In this document: positions 53,927-62,149 of the stretch, one piece after another
Position numbering within the stretch: the first letter of the stretch is position 1
Layout of the letters: the number at the start of each line of letters is the position of its first letter
DNA from: Arthrobacter rhizophilus
GTDB lineage: Bacteria; Actinomycetota; Actinomycetes; Actinomycetales; Micrococcaceae
Length of the DNA: 64,000 bases
Assembly (NCBI RefSeq): GCF_026241105.1
Contig: NZ_JAPFFT010000011.1
Coordinates: forward strand, 1 to 64,000
Direction of reading: 5' to 3'
Program-made: the position numbers and the translations under genes
Notes under the pieces: model-generated
Told to the model about the DNA's origin: nothing
Database searches by the model: none
The model's input: only the letters and a program-made list of their open reading frames with translations

Positions 53927-54840
53927 AGGACTTTTACGAGTTCATCGAAGCGGAGAAGGCCAACCATCCCGTGGCGTGGCTGTGCCGGGCGTTGAACGTC
54001 TCCCGGGCCTCGTTCTACCGGTGGCGGAACCCTGCCGGCCCTTCGCCCCGCGCCGTCCGGCACGAGGAGCTGGTCACCGCGGTCACCGAGCTCTACACCA
54101 AGGAGTCCGGGCGTGCCGGCCGGGACCAGCTGACCCTGCTGCTGAACGCGTCCGGGGTGAGGGTCTCCGCCCCCACCGTGGGGGCCATCATGCGCGAGCA
54201 CGGCCTGCGCGCCATCCGCACCCAGGCATGGAAAAAGACCACGCTCCAGGACCCGCAGGCCAAGACCGCCCACATCGAGAACCACATGCTCGATCCCGAG
54301 GGGAAACGTGACTTCAACTCCACGGTGCCCGGGACCCGCCTGGTCGGAGACATTACCTACCTGCGCACCGGCGAGGGCTGGCTCTACCTGGCCACGGTCA
54401 TCGACCTCTTCTCCGGCATGGTCATCGGCTGGTCCATGGCCGAGCACATGCGCGCCAGCCTGTGCACGGCTGCGCTGCGGATGGCCCGGAACCACGGCCA
54501 CCTCGCCGGGCACTCCGTTATTTTTCACTCGGACCGGGGCACCCAATACACCTCGGAGGAATTCCAGAAATGGTGCGGCACCAACGCGGTGACCCAGTCC
54601 ATGGGCAAGGTCGGGGTCTGCTGGGATAACGCGGTCGCCGAGAACTTCTTCTCGCACCTGAAGACCGAGTTCTACCACCACAACCGCTTCGGCTCCAGGC
54701 TCGCCGCCCGGACCGCCGTGATGGACTACATCGAGGGCTGGTACAACCGCCGCCGGCCCAACCGACGGGCCGGGGGCGTCCCGCCAGCCACCGCCCATGC
54801 AGCCCACCACACCAGCGCCCAGGAATCCCTGGCCGCCTAA
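53824..54840 (+). CDS. IS3-family transposase OrfB (DDE domain)
   Basis: The catalytic part begins around AKVEDFYEFIEAEKANHPVAWLCRALNVSRASFY and contains the DDE triad: Asp in VGDITYL, Asp in FHSDRGTQYTS, and Glu in AENFFSHLKTEF. An HTH_21-type segment precedes the rve core. The frame is -1 relative to OrfA, and the natural product is the OrfAB fusion. Sequence between the frame start at 53824 and about 53915 is only the overlap with OrfA. The gene ends 37 bp before the right inverted repeat end. Confidence 0.92.
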   Translation: MGRAPESAGRKREVEGRGRVPGKSQRLLCREAKVEDFYEFIEAEKANHPVAWLCRALNVSRASFYRWRNPAGPSPRAVRHEELVTAVTELYTKESGRAGRDQLTLLLNASGVRVSAPTVGAIMREHGLRAIRTQAWKKTTLQDPQAKTAHIENHMLDPEGKRDFNSTVPGTRLVGDITYLRTGEGWLYLATVIDLFSGMVIGWSMAEHMRASLCTAALRMARNHGHLAGHSVIFHSDRGTQYTSEEFQKWCGTNAVTQSMGKVGVCWDNAVAENFFSHLKTEFYHHNRFGSRLAARTAVMDYIEGWYNRRRPNRRAGGVPPATAHAAHHTSAQESLAA

Positions 54841-55771
54841 CCAACGACGAACCTGTCTCAAAAACTTGACGACCGCAGGACCATGCAGCGGCTGACGCGG
54901 GTGTGATGCCGAGCAGGTCGGACACGATGCGAGGGTGCAGCTGTCGAGTCAGCTCCATCAGAGCGGTGACGCGTGCGCTGCCGGCAAGAAGCCTTTCATT
55001 GCGAAGTCGACGGCTCAACGGACCGGGAGTGAGGGGCCGGCCTGGGTTCCTGCCGGGGAAGAGCCACGGTTCCGAACGGTTCCGGTGCGCATCAAGCAGT
55101 TGAACGATCGCCTCTCCGAGAACCTCGGGCAGTTCGATCGGTTCTGCGCCGACCATGAGTTTCACGGGTCGAGACGTTGCGTCGATCTGTGAGCGCGTGA
55201 TCACGACTATTCGGGTCAGCTGTATGCCGTGGAGCAGCACAAGCAGTCCGCCGGCCCGGGTGACCGGATCCATGTCTGCCTTGGTGAGGAACGCGCGAGT
55301 CATTTCCCATCGGTGATCTGATGCGTAGTGACTTCCCTCGAGGCGATGTGAACGGAACTCGACACGGAGAGTACCTAATCGATGCCGCTGCTGCCATCGA
55401 GTGAATGGTGCGAGGGCATGTTGTTGAGAGAAGTTCACGGCCGACCTCAAAAGGTGACTGGGAACAAGTCGTGCGCCACGGCTTCGCCGGAGCGGCCCTG
55501 GCGGATGGCAAGAAAAACAATAGGCGCCGTACTCGTCCGGCATTCTATGGCGACGGCACTTTACGGTTCCAAGCCATGATCGACATTGAGTTCGGTAGCG
55601 CATGTGGGCAAGACATCGCAGACTTGTTGGATGCCACGCTTTCCTACCTGGCCGAGAGACAGCCAGCGTAAAGACGTGCTGGGCGCCGGGCCTCCCCTAT
55701 TAGACAAAGAGCCTTGGCGGTTATTGGGCTCTCTGCAATCACGGACGCAACGCGCAGAGAGGGACGCCCCG

Positions 55772-56134
55772 ATGGTCGCCAATGATGACGAGAACTGGTC
55801 CTCCAGGGAAGAAACCATCCTGCGTATACGGCGCGGAATCCGGGCGGCCCAACTCCGGATTACCCTCGACGAAGTCCAGGGACGCAAGACGCCGGGGGCA
55901 GTAGTACGACTAGCACAACTAACGCCCCCAAAGCTGCCGTCACCCTTCGTCACGTTGAGAACGCCCGACGGGAAGCTCCGGAGGGATCCGGCGTCGCGGA
56001 GAGAAATGGCTCTGTATTTGCGTCGCAACATTCTCGCCGCGCAGTTGAGGCTGGCCTTGGACAAGGAACGGGGCCGGGTGACTCCCGAAGCCGTGAAGAG
56101 GCTGGCCCAGATGGAACTTCCATCTCTGAGGTGA
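55772..56134 (+). CDS. Small protein built of two ~38-residue repeats
   Basis: ATG at 55772 has GAGAGGG about eight bases upstream. The frame extends further 5' but that part is not protein-like. The 120-residue product consists of two copies of a helical unit (residues about 15-53 and 80-118). Repeat one contains IRRGIRAAQLRITLDE...GRKTPGAVVRLAQL, and repeat two contains LRRNILAAQLRLALDK...GRVTPEAVKRLAQM. The connecting segment is Pro-rich and basic. No family is recognised. It lies between the integrase remnant and tRNA-Ser, the place where excisionase or accessory integration proteins are often encoded, but the sequence does not prove such a role. Confidence 0.68.
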   Translation: MVANDDENWSSREETILRIRRGIRAAQLRITLDEVQGRKTPGAVVRLAQLTPPKLPSPFVTLRTPDGKLRRDPASRREMALYLRRNILAAQLRLALDKERGRVTPEAVKRLAQMELPSLR

Positions 56135-56218
56135 ACGATCTTGGCGCCGCCGCCGGAACAGTCGCCACGGCTCATGCGCGGGCATTGGCATTCCGTCCCA
56201 GCTGCAATTCCTCGAAAC

Positions 56219-56237
56219 ATGCACCAAAAATGCACCA
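56219..56237. repeat. Direct repeat ATGCACCA near the tRNA
   Basis: ATGCACCA occurs at 56219-56226 and 56230-56237, 11 bp apart (one helical turn), between the repeat-protein gene and the tRNA 3' end. The spacing would suit an integrase arm-type binding site. This is inference only. Confidence 0.4.
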
Positions 56238-56257
56238 CGAAGCTCCTGAGAATGCAG

Positions 56258-56283
56258 AAAACCCCCGGTTTCCCGGGGGTTTT
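56258..56283. terminator. Bidirectional terminator between the repeat protein gene and tRNA-Ser
   Basis: AAAACCCCCGG (56258-56268) and CCGGGGGTTTT (56273-56283) form an 11-bp stem with a 4-nt loop. Both strands have a T run, so it can end transcription of the tRNA (minus) and of the gene at 55772 (plus). Confidence 0.88.
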
Positions 56284-56289
56284 CATTGG

Positions 56290-56376
56290 CGGTGACGGTG
56301 GGATTTGAACCCACGTTGGCTTTTACACCAAACAACATTTCGAGTGTTGCACCTTCGGCCGCTCGGACACGTCACC
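56290..56376 (-). tRNA. tRNA-Ser(CGA)
   Basis: On the minus strand, acceptor GGTGACG pairs with CGTCACC. The D-arm reads GTGTCCGAGCGGCC, the anticodon loop has CGA, and there is a long variable arm typical of serine tRNAs. The T-arm GGGTTCAAATCCC is followed by a G discriminator. CCA is not encoded. Its 3' end faces the accessory island, the usual side for tRNA-targeted integration. I found no second copy of the tRNA 3' end at the far side of the island. Confidence 0.95.
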
Positions 56377-56534
56377 AACTGAAATAGGGTACCGGAGTGG
56401 AGGCCTGTTCCCCAAAACGGCCCCGCCGGTCCTGCCGTAGACGGCCGGCCCACGACCGGCCGCCCACACGGCCCGCCCCTCCTCAGCACCATCGCTTCCG
56501 CAAACGCAGCCGCAGGGCTAGATTCACAGACACG

Positions 56535-57566
56535 ATGACTCTCCCGCAGCGAGCACAGCAGCACACACAAACGGCATTGGCCTACTGGACCGTGGGCCCC
56601 TGCCAAGGTGAACTTCGGCGTGAGGAGCTTCCGGCTCCGGCGCCGGGCCAGGCCTTGGTTCGTGCGTTGTATTCAGGTATCAGCAGGGGCACCGAACTGG
56701 TGGTCCACGAAGCGCACGTGCCGGCACGGATTGCGAAGGCCATGCGTGCACCCCATCAAACGGGAGACTTTCCGGCGCCGGTCAAGTTCGGCTATCTGTC
56801 GGTTGGCGTCGTTGAAGAAGGCCCCGAAGACTGGACCGGCCAGAACGTCTTCTGCCTGCATCCCCATCAGGACCGCTACGTGGTTCCGATCGCATCCCTC
56901 ACCCGGATACCCGAGGGCGTGTCGCCACGCCGCGCCGTGCTGACCGGCATCGCGGAGATTGCCCTCAACGCCCTCTGGGAAGCCGGACCCCGCCTTGGCG
57001 ACAGGATCGCCGTCGTCGGGGCCGGGCTGGTGGGCGGCATGACCGCAGCACTGCTGCGCAGCTTCCCGCTTGGGCGCTTGCAACTCGTGGAAACGGATCC
57101 CGGGAAGCGCGGGTTCGTGGAATCGCTGGGGGTGGAATTCGTCCTTCCGAACGACGCAAAGCAGGACTGCGACATCGTGTTCCATTGCTCGGCCACCGAT
57201 GAAGGATTGGCCCGCAGTCTGCAGCTCGTGGGTGACGAGGGCGAGATTATCGAGCTCTCTTGGTACGGCAACCGGGCTGTTTCTTTGCCGTTGGGGGAGG
57301 ACTTCCACGCCCGGCGCCTATCTATCCGCGCCAGCCAAGTCGGGGTGGTGTCCCGTTCGCGCCGGCACCGCAGGACGTCGAGCGAGCGGCTGCAGCTGGC
57401 GGTGTCTTTGCTGCGGGACCCGGTGTTCGACGCGTTCCTCACGGGAGAGTCACCGTTCGAGGAGCTACCCGAGGTCTTCGACGGCCTGGAAAACGGCGAG
57501 CTTGACGATCTCTGCCACGTCATTGCCTACCCCGAGCCTCCGAACCGGGAAGGAAACCAGGCCTAA
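56535..57566 (+). CDS. MDR-superfamily zinc-type alcohol dehydrogenase-like protein
   Basis: This medium-chain dehydrogenase/reductase of about 343 residues has a GroES-like N-terminal domain and a Rossmann domain (RIAVVGAGLVGGMTAALL). The catalytic zinc ligands and the structural four-cysteine lobe of classic ADHs are not evident. ATG at 56535 is used, since the longer frame is Arg/Pro-rich and not protein-like. It is 2 bp from a 6-pyruvoyl-tetrahydropterin-synthase-like gene, a pairing common in actinobacteria. The pathway is unknown. The pair may make or modify a pterin-like compound. Confidence 0.85.
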   Translation: MTLPQRAQQHTQTALAYWTVGPCQGELRREELPAPAPGQALVRALYSGISRGTELVVHEAHVPARIAKAMRAPHQTGDFPAPVKFGYLSVGVVEEGPEDWTGQNVFCLHPHQDRYVVPIASLTRIPEGVSPRRAVLTGIAEIALNALWEAGPRLGDRIAVVGAGLVGGMTAALLRSFPLGRLQLVETDPGKRGFVESLGVEFVLPNDAKQDCDIVFHCSATDEGLARSLQLVGDEGEIIELSWYGNRAVSLPLGEDFHARRLSIRASQVGVVSRSRRHRRTSSERLQLAVSLLRDPVFDAFLTGESPFEELPEVFDGLENGELDDLCHVIAYPEPPNREGNQA

Positions 57567-57568
57567 CG

Positions 57569-57964
57569 ATGTTCAGCCTCACCGTTCGCCGCCACTTCAT
57601 GATCGCGCACAGCCTTCCGCGGGAATCGTTCGGGCCGGCCCAAGGACTCCATGGAGCCACTTTCGTGGCCGAGGTGACATTCCGCCGGGCGGACCTGAAC
57701 GACGACGCGATCGTGCTTGACATCGGTGCTGCCGGAACCATCCTGGACGAGGTGCTCGCCCCCCTGAACTACAGGAACCTCGACGAGCACCCCGACTTCG
57801 CCGGGCAGCTTACGACCACGGAGGTCCTGGCCCACTTCATCGCCAAGGCGGTTGCCGCCAGGGTCCGCGAGAGCGACGACGGCGGTGCGCTCGCCGGCGT
57901 CGACGTGCTGTTGCGCGAGCATCCCGACGCCTGGGCAGGTTTCTCGCTGGAATTCGATCGCTAG
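57569..57964 (+). CDS. 6-pyruvoyl-tetrahydropterin synthase/QueD-like protein with altered zinc site
   Basis: This 131-residue T-fold protein has the family's first histidine in FMIAH and a second in LHGATF. In QueD and PTPS this second motif is HGHNY, giving two zinc ligands. Here the second His is replaced by Ala, so one of the three zinc ligands is missing. A late acidic/His segment (LLREHPDAWAGFSLEF) corresponds to the C-terminal HE motif region. It is translationally close (2 bp) to the MDR dehydrogenase gene. It may have another metal geometry or another activity than the named enzymes. Confidence 0.82.
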   Translation: MFSLTVRRHFMIAHSLPRESFGPAQGLHGATFVAEVTFRRADLNDDAIVLDIGAAGTILDEVLAPLNYRNLDEHPDFAGQLTTTEVLAHFIAKAVAARVRESDDGGALAGVDVLLREHPDAWAGFSLEFDR

Positions 57965-58012
57965 CTCGCGCGGGACCGCCCGGACGCCGAGCAAACGGTG
58001 CAGAATGGGGCC

Positions 58013-59233
58013 ATGACGTCCGCCGTGCTTTCCACCCAAACGCTCACTCCGGAACTGCTCCGTGCCTGGGCGTGGCACCGGCAGGGCCTCGACGGCTCAC
58101 TCGCCGGCAAGACCTCCGAGGAGGTCCTGGACCGTGCAGGCTGGGCCCGCTCCGTGGGCGGGGCCAACCCGTACCTGACGCTCTTCGCCCGGGCCGGGAT
58201 CAGGCGCGAACAGGTGGATCGAGACGTCGCCGAGCTGAAAATCCACGAACTCCCCACGGCCCGCGGTTGCACCTATGTCCTGGGCCGGAACGACTTCGCC
58301 TGGGGCCTCCAGGTGGGCCGGGACGCCGCAGTGGCGCCGTTCAAGGTCTTGGCCCGGCTCGGCGTCGAACGCGGTGAGATCACCCTGCTCGAAGAGCAGG
58401 TGCTGCACACCCTCATGGAGTCCAGCGACCCCATGGATCCGAAGCAGCTCAAGGACGAGCTCGGCGAATCCGTCCGCAGCCTCGGCGAAGAAGGCAAGAA
58501 AAAGGGCGCGGCCACCACCCTTCCCACGGCGTTGGGCCTCCTGCAAGCCGACGGCCGCATCCGTCGCGTCCCCGTCAACGGCCGCCTCGACCAGCAGCGC
58601 TACGCCTACACGTCGTGGGTGCTGCCGCCGAGCCCCATCCACGACGACGCCGCCCACGCACGCTTGATCGAACGGTACCTGCGCTGGACCGGCGGCGCGA
58701 CGTTCAAGCAGAGCCAATGGTTCACGGGCTTCACTGTCGCGCAGAGCAAGGCGGCCCTGGCCGCCGTCGCCGCCAGCGAAGTGACCACCGCGGCGGGCGA
58801 GCCGCTGTGGATGCTGCCCGACGACGTCGAACGCCTTTTCGCGTTCAAGGCACCCCAGGAGGAACAGATTCAGCTTCTGGCCGGGACCGACTCCTTAGTG
58901 CTGTTGCGTAGGAATTCAGCGGACATGCTGGCCGACGAGGACCGGGGCAAGAAGGTCCTGGACACAACGCTGGCGTTGCAGGCAGACCTGTCGGACCACC
59001 CGATCCTTGACCGGGGACGGATTATCGGGCTCTGGCAGTACAATCCTGGCAAGGCAGGGATCGCCGCCTGGACGTTCGACAAGCCCACCCCTGCCGTTAC
59101 CCAGCGCATCAGTGAAGTGGAGAGCTGGATCCGCGAGGACCTCGGGGATTTCCGCTCGTTCAGCCTGGATTCTCCGGCCTCGCGGCAGAGGCGCATCGAT
59201 GCCTTGGTTGAGGCGAACGCCGCAAACGGCTAA
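58013..59233 (+). CDS. Winged-helix DNA-binding protein of the AlkZ-like/HTH_42 family
   Basis: This protein of about 406 residues has the HTH_42 (formerly DUF1006-type) architecture of tandem winged helices, seen in the AlkZ/AlkX DNA glycosylases. A KQSQWF segment lies mid-protein, but the catalytic QxQ of AlkZ is expected near the N-terminus, where this protein has WAWHRQGLDGS, so glycosylase activity is uncertain. ATG at 58013 or the in-frame GTG at 57998 could be the start. It stands alone between the QueD-like gene and acylphosphatase. Confidence 0.75.
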   Translation: MTSAVLSTQTLTPELLRAWAWHRQGLDGSLAGKTSEEVLDRAGWARSVGGANPYLTLFARAGIRREQVDRDVAELKIHELPTARGCTYVLGRNDFAWGLQVGRDAAVAPFKVLARLGVERGEITLLEEQVLHTLMESSDPMDPKQLKDELGESVRSLGEEGKKKGAATTLPTALGLLQADGRIRRVPVNGRLDQQRYAYTSWVLPPSPIHDDAAHARLIERYLRWTGGATFKQSQWFTGFTVAQSKAALAAVAASEVTTAAGEPLWMLPDDVERLFAFKAPQEEQIQLLAGTDSLVLLRRNSADMLADEDRGKKVLDTTLALQADLSDHPILDRGRIIGLWQYNPGKAGIAAWTFDKPTPAVTQRISEVESWIREDLGDFRSFSLDSPASRQRRIDALVEANAANG

Positions 59234-59258
59234 GGCTGGGTTCAGCCCAGAGGTGGGT

Positions 59259-59537
59259 TCAGTCCACCCAGAAGCCGGAGAACTCGCCAGTGGCTTGAGT
59301 GAAGGTGGCATCCACGTGTTTTACGCGCCCTGGGGCGTCCCGGGATTGCAGCCATTCCAGCAGGGAATCGACGGCGTCGCGATCGCCTTCTGCGATCACT
59401 TGCACCGAGCCGTCCATCTGGTTGGCCGCCTCCCCGGACAGTCCCAACAGCCGGGCTTGATGCATTGTCGAGTAGCGGAAACCGACGCCTTGGACGCGGC
59501 CGGTCACTGTAGCCGTGACCCGCACAGGGGAACTCAT
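59259..59537 (-). CDS. acyP: Acylphosphatase
   Basis: This 92-residue enzyme hydrolyses acyl phosphates. The anion-binding loop [10 protein letters not shown] has the catalytic Arg. The Asn needed for catalysis lies in [11 protein letters not shown], where the common form is GWVRNxxDG. It overlaps the end of the upstream VOC gene by 4 bp, so the two are co-translated. Confidence 0.94.
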   Translation of the reverse strand: MSSPVRVTATVTGRVQGVGFRYSTMHQARLLGLSGEAANQMDGSVQVIAEGDRDAVDSLLEWLQSRDAPGRVKHVDATFTQATGEFSGFWVD

Positions 59538-59920
59538 GCGGCACCTGATCCATACGGCCGCGTGATCGCCTCAAGGAAATGCCCGTCTGGATCCGCGAAG
59601 TAGACGCCGCGTCCGCCGTCGTTGTGGTTGATCTGCTGCGGCCGGGACCGCGCGGGGTCCGCCCAGTAGGGGATTCCTTCGGCCTGGATCCTCGCGAAGA
59701 TCCCGTCGAAGTCCTCCTCGCTGACCAGGAAGGCATAGTGCTGCGGGGAGATGGGCCGGTCAGTGGCGGCGAAATCGAGGGCCACTCCGTGGTCCAGGGA
59801 CACGGTCATGAAGGACCACATTGGCTGCGGCTTCGGCAGTCCAAACACCCTGGCCAGGAACTCCGCGGAACGGCGCTTGTCCGTTGCATAGACGATGGTG
59901 TGGTTGAAAGAGACCGTCAT
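59534..59920 (-). CDS. VOC-family (glyoxalase-like) protein
   Basis: This 128-residue vicinal-oxygen-chelate fold protein has [24 protein letters not shown] at the start and [22 protein letters not shown] at the end, with likely metal ligands His and Glu. ATG at 59920 has GAGGAGG upstream and replaces a longer in-frame reading. The substrate is unknown, and related proteins include antibiotic-binding and glyoxalase types. Confidence 0.88.
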   Translation of the reverse strand: MTVSFNHTIVYATDKRRSAEFLARVFGLPKPQPMWSFMTVSLDHGVALDFAATDRPISPQHYAFLVSEEDFDGIFARIQAEGIPYWADPARSRPQQINHNDGGRGVYFADPDGHFLEAITRPYGSGAA

Positions 59921-60010
59921 GGTGTCCTCCTCAGGTGTGCTGTCTGAGACCATCTGACGTCCAACACCCGCAGATTTCAAGAGCTCGAGGCCAGTGCGCC
60001 TGGGGTGCTG

Positions 60011-60520
60011 CTATTTCCGGTGGGCTGCGAAGAAATCGCGCAGCAAGGCCGAGCATTCGTCCTCGCGCACGCCTGCGTAGACCTCTACCCAGTGGTTGAG
60101 GCGGCGTTCCCGCAAGATGTCGAACACGGATCCGGCGGCACCGGCCTTCTCGTCCCACGCGCCGAAGACCACCCGCGGAATCCGCGCGAGCACAATGGCG
60201 CCGGCACACATCGCGCACGGTTCCAGCGTCACCACGAGTGTGCAGTCCTCGAGCCGCCAACCATCGCCACCTTCGCCGAGTTCAAGGGCGTGGCGTTGCA
60301 GGGCTGCCGCGGCCTCGCGGATTGCCACGATCTCGGCGTGCGCCGTCGGGTCGCCGTGCGCTTCCCGTTCGTTTCGTCCGGCACCCAGCACGCCGCCGTC
60401 GGGCCCAAGAACCACCGCGCCGATCGGCACATCGTCCGTATCGAGTGCCAAGCGGGCCTCGTCCAAGGCAATGCCCATCCAGGCCGCGTGCTCTGCGTGA
60501 TAAGGCTCGTTGGTGCTCAT
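60011..60520 (-). CDS. tadA: tRNA-specific adenosine deaminase TadA
   Basis: This 169-residue zinc deaminase converts A34 to inosine in tRNA-Arg(ACG). HAEIVAI holds the zinc His and catalytic Glu, and PCAMCAG holds the two zinc cysteines. It is divergent from upp, with 23 bp between start codons. In actinobacteria tadA and upp are frequent neighbours. Confidence 0.95.
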   Translation of the reverse strand: MSTNEPYHAEHAAWMGIALDEARLALDTDDVPIGAVVLGPDGGVLGAGRNEREAHGDPTAHAEIVAIREAAAALQRHALELGEGGDGWRLEDCTLVVTLEPCAMCAGAIVLARIPRVVFGAWDEKAGAAGSVFDILRERRLNHWVEVYAGVREDECSALLRDFFAAHRK

Positions 60521-60543
60521 GCCTCAATGATAGTTTTGGACTC

Positions 60544-61179
60544 ATGCGCACACTCGTCGTGGACCACCCGCTGGTCGCTCACAAGCTCACCGTTCTGCGG
60601 GATAAGAACACTCCTTCACCGGTCTTCCGGCAACTCACCGAAGAACTCGTCACCCTTCTGGCCTATGAGGCCACCCGCGAGGTCAGGACCGAACCGGTGG
60701 AGATCGAAACTCCCGTCACGAAGGCGATCGGTACAGCCTTCACCAAGCCGACGCCGCTGGTGGTTCCCATTCTGCGCGCAGGCCTCGGCATGCTTGAGGG
60801 CATGACCAAGCTGGTCCCCACTGCCGAAGTGGGCTTCCTGGGCATGGCCCGTGACGAAGAAACCCTGGACATCATCACCTACGCCGAGCGCCTCCCCGAG
60901 GACCTCACCGGCCGCCAGATCTTCGTTTTGGACCCCATGCTTGCCACCGGCGGCACCTTGCGCGAAGCAATCAAGTTCCTTTTCAAGCGCGGCGCTTCGG
61001 ACGTCACGTGCATCTGCCTGCTGGCCGCCCCGGAAGGCCTGGCCAAGCTCGAGGAAGAACTTTCCGACGCCAACGTGAAGATCGTTCTCGCCTCCATCGA
61101 CGAGAAGCTCAACGAGAAGGCCTACATCGTTCCGGGCCTTGGCGACGCAGGAGACCGGTTGTACGGCGTGGCCGGCTAA
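60544..61179 (+). CDS. upp: Uracil phosphoribosyltransferase
   Basis: This 211-residue pyrimidine salvage enzyme makes UMP from uracil and PRPP. The PRPP-binding loop reads [11 protein letters not shown] and the uracil-binding C-terminus [15 protein letters not shown]. Length and ends match the family. Confidence 0.97.
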   Translation: MRTLVVDHPLVAHKLTVLRDKNTPSPVFRQLTEELVTLLAYEATREVRTEPVEIETPVTKAIGTAFTKPTPLVVPILRAGLGMLEGMTKLVPTAEVGFLGMARDEETLDIITYAERLPEDLTGRQIFVLDPMLATGGTLREAIKFLFKRGASDVTCICLLAAPEGLAKLEEELSDANVKIVLASIDEKLNEKAYIVPGLGDAGDRLYGVAG

Positions 61180-61340
61180 CGAGTCCGTGCTACCCGCTCC
61201 GGATGCCCCGGACCGGTTTCCCCTCTTTTGGTACCGGAAAGCACTTGCGACGCGGCGAGTCGCGCCATTTCGGGGCTTCCGCCCGGCAAAGAAGGGGAGA
61301 AAGCTACAGGGCCGGTGGGACAAAGTCCCGGCACGAGGAA

Positions 61341-62057
61341 CTAGCCCGCCCGGCGCTGGGCCTTGCTTGCCTTGAGCACCATGGGCAGCTTGGACCGCAG
61401 GGTGCATTCAAGCAGCTCCTCGGCTGTCGAGTCCTGTTCGTAGATCTCGGGCAGGCGGATGCCGATCAGGGTGTTCATGAGCATGCCCTGCGCAAGGAAA
61501 TCGCGGGCGGTTTCAGGGAGCAGGCCGGCTTCATCCCGCACTAGGCGGTAAATATCCAGGAATCCTTCCCTGGCCCGCGCCCCGATGGCTGGCTCGTGAC
61601 CTGCCACGAAAGCCTGCATCAGCATCATGAGGATCCCGCGGTCCTCGATCAGATCCGCGTAGGCAATGGCCATGAGCTGTTTGAGTTGTTCCGGCCGGCC
61701 GCTCCCGGCGGCAGCATCTAGATGCTGCAGTTCTTCGGTGAGCTCACCGGCGTCGTAGGCTGCGATGACTTCGCGGAACGCCCGCAGCAACTTTCCTTGC
61801 GCGCGGTCCAAGGCCTCAAGGAACAGGGTTTCCTTGGTACCGAACATCCGCACCACGTATGGCTGGCTGATCCCTGCGGCCTTGGCCACTTGGTCCGTGG
61901 TGGAGCCGGCGTAACCACGCTCGGCGAAGACGCCGGTGGCAGCTTCCAGGATCAGCGCTCGCCTTTGCGCCGCAGGAATCCGCTCGGCAGTTGCCTGACT
62001 GGTTGAGGTCGTCTCCGGGGCGCCGGTGCCCACTGTTTTCTTCGCCACACTTGACAT
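61341..62057 (-). CDS. TetR-family repressor of the adjacent efflux pump
   Basis: This protein of about 238 residues has an N-terminal helix-turn-helix (GYAGSTTDQVAKAAGISQPYVVRMFGTKETLF) after a Thr/Ala-rich leader. The all-helical ligand-binding domain includes MLMNTLIGIRLPEIYE. It is divergent from an MFS drug:H+ antiporter gene, with two matched palindromic sites between them (62059-62104), the first just 1 bp from its own start codon. Autoregulated repression of the pump with release by a drug ligand is the standard model. Confidence 0.93.
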   Translation of the reverse strand: MSSVAKKTVGTGAPETTSTSQATAERIPAAQRRALILEAATGVFAERGYAGSTTDQVAKAAGISQPYVVRMFGTKETLFLEALDRAQGKLLRAFREVIAAYDAGELTEELQHLDAAAGSGRPEQLKQLMAIAYADLIEDRGILMMLMQAFVAGHEPAIGARAREGFLDIYRLVRDEAGLLPETARDFLAQGMLMNTLIGIRLPEIYEQDSTAEELLECTLRSKLPMVLKASKAQRRAG

Positions 62058-62058
62058 G

Positions 62059-62104
62059 TTATCAGTCGATAACTAACTTTGGGGTTTAAGTAATCATTCG
62101 ATTA
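62059..62104. promoter_or_regulatory. Two TetR operators in the tetR-MFS intergenic region
   Basis: TTATCAGTCGATAA (62059-62072) and TAATCATTCGATTA (62091-62104) are each 5-4-5 dyads and agree at 11 of 14 positions. Their centres are 32 bp apart, about three helical turns, so both face the same side of the DNA. Confidence 0.8.
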
Positions 62105-62149
62105 CAACATCCCGATAAAGCGGCACTTCAGCGACCCCGTGGAGTCATC

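Larger units (their letters stand above)
53578..54877 (+). mobile_element. Intact IS3-family insertion sequence, 1300 bp
   Basis: Imperfect terminal inverted repeats begin TGCGGTCGT at 53578 and end ACGACCGCA at 54877. Both ends share a GTTTT...GAGACAG block further in, and the ends are the TG...CA usual for IS3. The 4-bp direct repeat GGAC flanks the element (53574-53577 and 54878-54881). Two overlapping genes in -1 relation encode the transposase. The intact ends and target duplication suggest a recent insertion. Confidence 0.92.
53526..55603 (-). pseudogene. Site-specific (tyrosine-type) integrase split by an IS3-family insertion
   Basis: The minus-strand frame from about 55603 reads like the C-terminal half of an actinobacterial site-specific integrase/recombinase (LAPFTRWQQRHRLG, GGLLVLLHGIQLTRIVVITRSQID, WLFPGRNPGRPLTPGPLS, DLLGITPASAAAW). 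It is broken at 54881. Beyond the IS the end of the gene resumes at 53577 and stops at 53526. Removing 53578-54881 (the IS plus one GGAC) gives AAWSRLAGGEWSEYPAPRN and a stop, the expected ending for this family. The N-terminal part upstream of about 55450 is not recognisable, so the gene may also be truncated there. Its original role was probably integration of this island at tRNA-Ser. Confidence 0.8.

Noticed and set aside
53761..54861. Minus-strand open frame of 366 codons inside the IS element
   Set aside because: It is antisense to the transposase genes and covers no more than the element. It is Gly/Val-rich and without domains.
58013..59233. Firm call as the interstrand-crosslink glycosylase AlkZ
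   Set aside because: The fold family matches, but the catalytic QxQ expected near the N-terminus is not seen, so only family membership is reported.
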